From: an uncultured Allobaculum sp. | GTDB lineage: Bacteria; Bacillota_I; Bacilli_A; Erysipelotrichales; Erysipelotrichaceae | DNA: 18,055 nt | Assembly (NCBI GenBank): GCA_948467695.1 | Contig: CAOKFJ010000007.1 | Coordinates: forward strand, 1 to 18,055 | Reading direction: 5' to 3' | Shown: piece by piece, positions 13,317 through 18,055 of the stretch | How the letters are laid out: every line of letters begins with the position of its first letter | How positions within the stretch are numbered: the first letter of the stretch is position 1 | Translations under genes and position numbers: made by a program | The notes under the pieces: generated by a model | What the model was told of the DNA's origin: nothing | What the model saw: only the letters and a program-made list of their open reading frames with translations | The model's database searches: none

Positions 13317-14237
13317 TTATTTCAGATTTCTTCTTGATCTTCCGACAACCTCAACGGGACTTGCCAATGTATTAACGCGCTCCATCAGACGCTTGGCAGC
13401 GACTGCCGAGTAGGCGGTACCCTCGATATTGTAGCGATCTTCAAGTTCGTCCGGATTGATGTTGCTGGCGAAATACGTTTTGCGTCCCGCATTCATTCTT
13501 TCGTCGAGCACCGGAAACAGTATCTCGTCGCGCGTCCATGCGGTTGCCGATTCACTGCCGAAATCATCCAGAAACAGCACGTCGGCAAAACGCATGCGTC
13601 CAAGAATGGTCGTGCGGTACTCGTCATCGGAAAGACTTGCTTTGAGCTCGCTGACCATCAGCGGCACGCGGACGAACGCGACTCGCTTATTCTGCTGCGC
13701 ATACAGGTTGGCCAGCGCGATCAGCAGCGTCGTCTTCCCTGTTCCCGGCTGTCCGAAAAGCAGACAGCCTTTGTCTTCCTGTGCAGAAGCCATGACTTCT
13801 CCAACCGCTTTCGTATAGGCTCTAGGCTCTTCATACAGTGTCTTCATCAGAATCGGAAAACTGGTCAGATAGTCTTTTTCTTCAAGATGAGCAATCGAAA
13901 AATTTGCCGCGTGCGCAAGCTTCGCCGTTTTTTCCTTCTGATAGCGGCAGGGCATGTAGACATCAATCAGAAATCCCTGTTCGTCTGCTGAAAGGGATGG
14001 CGCCTGACCGCGTATTTTCATAGTGCAGAACGGAAGCCCCTGACAGGCGGCGCATGTCTGCCTGACCTTCAGATAGCGGTTGAGCTTAGCAGGATTTTCC
14101 TCAATGATGCTTGCCGGCAAGTGGTTTTCCTGTACAAATTTTGCGATCACAGGACTGGCTTTGAGCGATTCAACCATTTGGAGGCGATAGTTTCGCTGCT
14201 GTTCATCCAGATCAAATTCAAGCTTTATCTTCTGCAT
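13317..14237 (-). CDS. dnaI: Primosomal helicase loader DnaI
   Basis: Loads the replicative helicase onto DNA at the origin and at restart sites together with DnaB and DnaD. The 306-residue protein has an N-terminal helicase-binding region with a cysteine cluster (C62, C65, C71 and C97) consistent with the DnaI zinc-binding domain. The AAA+ ATPase follows: Walker A GQPGTGKTT at 162-170, Walker B FLDDFG with D224 and D225, and ASNINP as sensor 1 near the C-terminus. Length matches the family (about 310). The ATG at 14237 has GGAGG 8 nt upstream. It overlaps the 3' end of dnaB by 20 nt, as expected for coupled helicase-loading proteins. It is the last gene of the operon. Confidence 0.95.
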   Translation of the reverse strand: MQKIKLEFDLDEQQRNYRLQMVESLKASPVIAKFVQENHLPASIIEENPAKLNRYLKVRQTCAACQGLPFCTMKIRGQAPSLSADEQGFLIDVYMPCRYQKEKTAKLAHAANFSIAHLEEKDYLTSFPILMKTLYEEPRAYTKAVGEVMASAQEDKGCLLFGQPGTGKTTLLIALANLYAQQNKRVAFVRVPLMVSELKASLSDDEYRTTILGRMRFADVLFLDDFGSESATAWTRDEILFPVLDERMNAGRKTYFASNINPDELEDRYNIEGTAYSAVAAKRLMERVNTLASPVEVVGRSRRNLK

Positions 14238-15411
14238 CGCTCTCTCCTCCTAAAATCGCCTGCTGCAGGCGCATGATTTCTTCGATATCGGCATCGGTCG
14301 ATTTCTCTTCCGGAATCTTGTCGTACCATTCAGGAAGTTTTTCTTTTTCACGTTTCGTTTTGTATTTCCGGCGTGTCTTTGCCGAGGCATCGCTTTGTTC
14401 GAGCTGCTCCAGACAAGCCTGACGTGTCGTGACTTTCGCACGAACCATGTTGTTGGCAAGTGTGCGGACAAAACCGGCATGAAAACCGTCCTCGTTTTTC
14501 TTCATGCAGTACTCAATCAGTGTATTGATGACTTCATTGGGCAGTTTCTTCTCTTCGACCAGCGAAGCAAGAAGCTTGCGCTCCGAGGGGAGGATGTCCG
14601 CATTGTCCGGCTGCCGGCTTTTAAGAAAGGTGATCGGCGACTGCATGAAGTCATCGGGATTGCCTGACCCGATTTTTCTGGTTTTCTCCAGATCGGAGAC
14701 AATCGCTTCAAAATCGATCCAGCTTTTTTTCTCGCGCAGATGACGCACCACGAAAACTCTCATGGATTTTTCATCGATGCCATACAGATTGGCTAGATGC
14801 GCAATGCGGGACATGTTTTCCCGGCTTCGCACCCTTGTCGGGATCGCATTGTGCATGCCCTGGAAAAACTCGTTCCAGTTGAACGGATAGGCATCGACAT
14901 CATGCCAGTCCTGCACATACTCCTTCATCGCTTCTTCTTTTTGCAAAGTCCATACCGTTTCCAGAACATTTGTTTCAATGCGCGCGGTGATATTGCGCAT
15001 CTTTCCCTTGCGCGCGACAGGATGGCGCAGTCTGGTCAGACGCTCCATTCCCTCTTCGCCGACGGCTTCAAAGAACAGGCGTCCAAGAAGCGGATCAGAA
15101 AGAAAAGCTTCCTGATTTTTGGGCGCCACGACTTCTATCGCGCATACGGCATGATCCTCTTCTTCAAATGTGTGAACAAGCATCAGTTCTTCAAGCTTGC
15201 ACAGCGCCGCTTCAAGCATCGCATCGCTGCATCCGCTAAGCGTCTTCAGATCCTCTAGATCTGCCTGGTCGCCAAGTTCGCCTAAACTGATGAAAAATTC
15301 ATAGACAAGGCACGCCTGCGCTCCCGCAATCGGGCGGTAGAGCAGGTTGAGATCCGCAATCCAGTGCATCGACAGATCATACGGGATGATGATCTGACAT
15401 TCGCTGCTCAT
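14218..15411 (-). CDS. dnaB: Replication initiation and membrane attachment protein DnaB (Firmicutes DnaB, DnaD-domain)
   Basis: A primosome component that with DnaD and DnaI recruits the replicative helicase; it is not the helicase called DnaB in E. coli. The 397-residue protein has a winged-helix-like N-terminal half and a DnaD/DnaB_2 domain at about residues 270-345 (SPITFLKSRQ, LPSERKLLASLVEEKKLPNE, FVRTLANNMVRAKVTT). A basic linker of Lys/Arg runs and a Glu/Asp-rich tail follow. This is somewhat shorter than the roughly 470 of B. subtilis. The ATG at 15411 overlaps the coaE stop by 4 nt (ATGA), with AAAGGG about 9 nt upstream. Position directly before dnaI supports the call. Confidence 0.92.
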   Translation of the reverse strand: MSSECQIIIPYDLSMHWIADLNLLYRPIAGAQACLVYEFFISLGELGDQADLEDLKTLSGCSDAMLEAALCKLEELMLVHTFEEEDHAVCAIEVVAPKNQEAFLSDPLLGRLFFEAVGEEGMERLTRLRHPVARKGKMRNITARIETNVLETVWTLQKEEAMKEYVQDWHDVDAYPFNWNEFFQGMHNAIPTRVRSRENMSRIAHLANLYGIDEKSMRVFVVRHLREKKSWIDFEAIVSDLEKTRKIGSGNPDDFMQSPITFLKSRQPDNADILPSERKLLASLVEEKKLPNEVINTLIEYCMKKNEDGFHAGFVRTLANNMVRAKVTTRQACLEQLEQSDASAKTRRKYKTKREKEKLPEWYDKIPEEKSTDADIEEIMRLQQAILGGESDAEDKA

Positions 15412-16004
15412 CGTCCGCTTCCCTTTCGCACGTCTTCAAGATAGCCGTCGATGATCTTTTCCAGATCTTTTTCGGTTCTATCGTTTTCCAGGACACGATC
15501 GGAAGCGGCTTTTTTCCTGTCCACCGGATACTGAAGCGCAAGTCTTCTTGTCGCTTCCTCGCGGGAGATATTGCGTCCGCTTTCCAGTCGGCAAAGCGCG
15601 GTTTCTGTAGAGCAGACAACCGTCCAGACTTCATCAAAAAGATGTTCAAGAGAACATTCAAAGAGCAGCGGAACTTCCGCAGCGCATACATCTGTCTGCT
15701 CGCCAATCCAGTTTTTCAGATCCCGAACGATGAGCGGATGAAGAATCTGCTCCATTCTCTTACGCTTGTCCGGATTCTCGAACATGGCATCAGCCATCGC
15801 CTGACGGTCAATATTTCCCTGCTCATCCGTATAGAGCAGCCCGGCCTTTTTCAGCTCCGTATAGCCGTCATGATTTTTTTCAAGCAGAGCGGCATTGATG
15901 CCGTCGCAGTCGATGGTCGGAATGCGTCTGGAGAGAATGCGCTTGGCTGTGCTTTTGCCTGATCCCATGCTTCCCGTAATTCCAATTACTTTTCGATCTG
16001 ACAT
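15408..16004 (-). CDS. coaE: Dephospho-CoA kinase CoaE
   Basis: Phosphorylates dephospho-CoA to coenzyme A, the last step of CoA synthesis. The 198-residue protein begins with the P-loop (GITGSMGSGKST, K17) and continues with the CoaE pattern IPTIDCDGINAALLE, HPLIVRDL and VPLLFE. A typical ~200-residue length supports the ATG at 16004. A longer frame from 16073 would add residues unlike the family. There is no clear Shine-Dalgarno sequence before this ATG, and it lies 19 nt inside the mutM 3' end, so translation probably depends on ribosomes finishing mutM. The 3' end overlaps dnaB by 4 nt. polA-mutM-coaE is a conserved Firmicutes order. Confidence 0.93.
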   Translation of the reverse strand: MSDRKVIGITGSMGSGKSTAKRILSRRIPTIDCDGINAALLEKNHDGYTELKKAGLLYTDEQGNIDRQAMADAMFENPDKRKRMEQILHPLIVRDLKNWIGEQTDVCAAEVPLLFECSLEHLFDEVWTVVCSTETALCRLESGRNISREEATRRLALQYPVDRKKAASDRVLENDRTEKDLEKIIDGYLEDVRKGSGR

Positions 16005-16837
16005 TTGGGGCAGTACCAGGTTCCCCGCTGACCGACACGTGTATACACCACATCGGTGCCGCCGTTCTGGCACTTTCCCTCCTTTCCATGAACTTTCAGC
16101 TGATCCTGATAGCTTCCCGCATGACCTGTGCCGTACGAGAAAGAACGGATCGTGGAACCGCCGCAGCGCATCGCTTCGGCAAGGATGCGTCTTGCGGCGT
16201 TCAGAATGCGCTGCCAGTCTTCAAGGCTTAAATGGCTGGCGGCGCTTTTTGGCGAAATACCCGCTTCGAAAAGGATTTCGTCCGCATAAATATTGCCGAT
16301 ACCCGCAATCAGCGACTGGTCGAGCAGAATGTTTTTGATCGGCGCTTTTCGCTTTTTTACCGCTTCGAACAGATCGTTGGCAGTAAGGCTTTCGTCGAGC
16401 GCGTCTTTGCCCACTTTTTCGAGTGCCGGCAGCGTGCGCCAGTCTTTGACTTTTTCGTACAGGGACAGGCGTCCGAATTTGCGCGTGTCGCGATAGCACA
16501 GAATCCTTCCATCCGATAAATCAAATTCAGCATGGATATGCTTGCCGTCTTTGATCGGATCAACCGCTTCGAATTCGGCGCGGTTGTTGAAAATCAGAAA
16601 CTTTCCTTCCATACGCAGATGACTGACAAGATCCTTGTCGTCGAGTTCGATCACGATGTACTTGCCCAGACGATAGAAGGATCGGAAATGCTCGCCGGCA
16701 ATATCGTGTTCAAACTGCTCGACAGACAGATTGGAACACAGACCGGGATACGTAATCGTGCATTTTTCAATCATCGCTCCGGTGAGTTCCTGCTGCAGAT
16801 ACGCGATGACGTTCTGGACTTCAGGGGCTTCCGGCAT
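15986..16837 (-). CDS. mutM: Formamidopyrimidine-DNA glycosylase MutM (Fpg), atypical zinc finger
   Basis: Removes 8-oxoguanine and formamidopyrimidines from DNA and cuts the abasic site by beta,delta-elimination. The 283-residue protein has the catalytic N-terminal P2 and E3 (MPEAPEV, where most members have MPELPEV), the K in the RLGKYI strand, HLRMEGKF, the helix-two-turn-helix region LIAGIGNIYADEILF, and the C-terminal zinc finger with conserved arginine R271. The finger has only three of the four cysteines: C256, then Gly at 259 where the second Cys belongs, then C276 and C279. All spacings are otherwise exact. The start ATG overlaps the polA stop by 1 nt (TAATG) with GAGG 7 nt upstream. 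Otherwise a complete, normal-length member. Confidence 0.94.
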   Translation of the reverse strand: MPEAPEVQNVIAYLQQELTGAMIEKCTITYPGLCSNLSVEQFEHDIAGEHFRSFYRLGKYIVIELDDKDLVSHLRMEGKFLIFNNRAEFEAVDPIKDGKHIHAEFDLSDGRILCYRDTRKFGRLSLYEKVKDWRTLPALEKVGKDALDESLTANDLFEAVKKRKAPIKNILLDQSLIAGIGNIYADEILFEAGISPKSAASHLSLEDWQRILNAARRILAEAMRCGGSTIRSFSYGTGHAGSYQDQLKVHGKEGKCQNGGTDVVYTRVGQRGTWYCPKCQIEK

Positions 16838-18055
16838 TATTTCGCCTCGTACCAGCTGCGTCCTGCCTGCACGCTTGCTTCAAGCGGTACCTGCAGTTCC
16901 ATTGCCTGGTCCATAATCGACGGAATCAGGTTTTCCATCAGTTCTTTTTCCTCATCGGGAACAAGGAAAATCAGTTCATCGTGAATCTGGAGAATCATCT
17001 GCGATTTAAGATTTCGCTCGACAAGCTCGTTTCGCATGCGAATCATCGCGATTTTGATCAGATCGGCAGCAGATCCCTGAATCGGTGCGTTCATGGCGGC
17101 GCGTTTTCCGAATTCGCGTGTCATGAAGTTCTTGTCGTTGATTTCCGGAATCTCTCTGCGTCTGTGAAGAAGGGTTTCGACATAGCCGTTCTCTTCGCAG
17201 AACGCGATCAGGCCGTCCATAAAGCGATGAATGTTGGGGTAGTTTTCAAAGTAGGCTTCAATGAATTCTTTGGCCTGCTTGCGTGTGATGCCCAGTTCCT
17301 GCGACAGACCGAAATCGGTCTGGCCGTAGATGATGGCAAAGTTGACGGTTTTGGCGATGCGGCGCTGGTCGGCAGTGACGTCTTCGGGTTCCACACCGAA
17401 AATGACCGAAGCGGTGCGTTTATGAATATCGATGCCTTCTTTGAACGCCTGAATCATGAACTCTTCATCCGCCATATGCGCAAGCATGCGCAGTTCAACC
17501 TGCGAATAGTCAGCCGAGATCAGCCAGTATCCTTCAGGCGCGACAAACGCCTTGCGGATTTCTCTGCCCTCTTCGTTTTTGATCGAGATGTTCTGCAGGT
17601 TGGGATCGGATGACGAAAGTCTTCCGGTCTGTGTCATCGTCTGGTTGAATGTCGTGTAGATTTTTCCGTCAATGATGTAGCGGGTCAGTCCGTCGATATA
17701 CGTTCCGACAATTTTCGCGTACTTGCGGTATTCCATGATCTCTTCAATGATCGGGTGATAGCCGCGCATTTTTTCCAGGACATCCGCTGCGGTGGAGCGT
17801 TTCTTTCCTCCGCCTTTGAGATTGAGTTCATCAAAAAGAACGACGCCTAGCTGCTTGGGCGAATTGATTTTGAACTCATGTCCGGCGTATTCGTAAATGC
17901 GCGCGGAAATTTCGTCCATGCGTCTCTGGTACTCGATGCCTGTCTGTTCAAGAATTGCGGCATCGCAGGCAATGCCGCGGCATTCCATCTCGTACAGCAC
18001 TCTGGCAAGCGGAAGTTCGATTTCACGGTACAGTTCGAGCTGATTTTCTTTTTCC
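16837..18055 (-). CDS. polA: DNA polymerase I, C-terminal part (partial, runs off the window)
   Basis: Family A polymerase for Okazaki fragment processing and repair synthesis. About 406 C-terminal residues are present and the frame is open to the right edge, so the start is outside. The in-frame Met at 18000 is internal. Visible motifs are motif A (SADYSQVELRMLAHMAD, first metal-binding Asp), the O-helix motif B (RRIAKTVNFAIIYGQ, with the conserved Lys and Phe, but Ala where most enzymes have Gly after Phe), and motif C (LQIHDELIF, second metal-binding Asp). The Phe of the O-helix predicts discrimination against dideoxynucleotides as in E. coli. The 3'-5' and 5'-3' exonuclease domains lie outside the window, so their state is unknown. 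It overlaps mutM by 1 nt. Confidence 0.96.
   Translation of the reverse strand, partial: EKENQLELYREIELPLARVLYEMECRGIACDAAILEQTGIEYQRRMDEISARIYEYAGHEFKINSPKQLGVVLFDELNLKGGGKKRSTAADVLEKMRGYHPIIEEIMEYRKYAKIVGTYIDGLTRYIIDGKIYTTFNQTMTQTGRLSSSDPNLQNISIKNEEGREIRKAFVAPEGYWLISADYSQVELRMLAHMADEEFMIQAFKEGIDIHKRTASVIFGVEPEDVTADQRRIAKTVNFAIIYGQTDFGLSQELGITRKQAKEFIEAYFENYPNIHRFMDGLIAFCEENGYVETLLHRRREIPEINDKNFMTREFGKRAAMNAPIQGSAADLIKIAMIRMRNELVERNLKSQMILQIHDELIFLVPDEEKELMENLIPSIMDQAMELQVPLEASVQAGRSWYEAK

Noticed and set aside
1..18055. CRISPR arrays, insertion sequences, integrases or attachment sites
   Set aside because: No regularly spaced repeats, no transposase or recombinase-like proteins, and gene order is standard for Firmicutes core loci.

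Overview
The window comes from a Gram-positive, low-to-medium GC bacterium of the phylum Bacillota (Firmicutes). Three things support this. First, the order polA-mutM-coaE-dnaB-dnaI includes DnaI and the DnaD-domain DnaB, which are specific to Firmicutes. Second, the c-di-AMP operon cdaA-cdaR-glmM is present. Third, ribosome binding sites are strong GGAGG/GAGG types and short intrinsic hairpin-plus-U-tract terminators are common. The lineage may be Erysipelotrichia, but that is a low-confidence guess from overall feel. I see no insertion sequence, phage gene, CRISPR array, tRNA or rRNA. This is mainly core chromosome.

Layout from left to right. 1-84 (minus) is the first 28 codons of an OmpR-type response regulator cut by the window edge. 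95-4252 (minus) reads, in transcription order, HAD phosphatase, cdaA (c-di-AMP synthase), cdaR (its membrane regulator), glmM (phosphoglucosamine mutase), then the response regulator. Two hairpins lie inside this block. 4253-4577 is a divergent promoter region. 4578-5862 (plus) is a translationally coupled pair, a low-molecular-weight protein tyrosine phosphatase and a PHP-family (histidinol-phosphatase-like) phosphoesterase. After a 312-bp gap comes a 75-residue predicted membrane protein (6175-6402) and a strong bidirectional terminator (6431-6476).

6508-8719 (minus) holds an orphan LytTR-type regulator and murA. murA ends in a terminator that contains its own stop codon. 8720-9450 has no convincing gene. 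It carries a near-consensus minus-strand promoter about 500 nt upstream of murA, a 23-bp imperfect direct repeat and several inverted repeats, so it may be a long untranslated murA leader. 9549-11946 (minus) is a two-gene operon, an S9 prolyl-oligopeptidase-type peptidase followed by a stand-alone PTS EIIA(Glc)-type protein. 12182-13048 (minus) is class II fructose-bisphosphate aldolase with its own promoter and terminator.

13317-18055 (minus) is the replication and repair operon polA (partial) - mutM - coaE - dnaB - dnaI, with every adjacent pair overlapping. Functionally the window joins cell-wall precursor synthesis (GlmM makes GlcN-1-P, MurA commits UDP-GlcNAc to peptidoglycan), c-di-AMP signalling that is physically linked to GlmM, central glycolysis, and replication initiation and DNA repair. 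The most unusual sequence-level observations are a MutM zinc finger lacking one of its four cysteines and the long structured murA leader.
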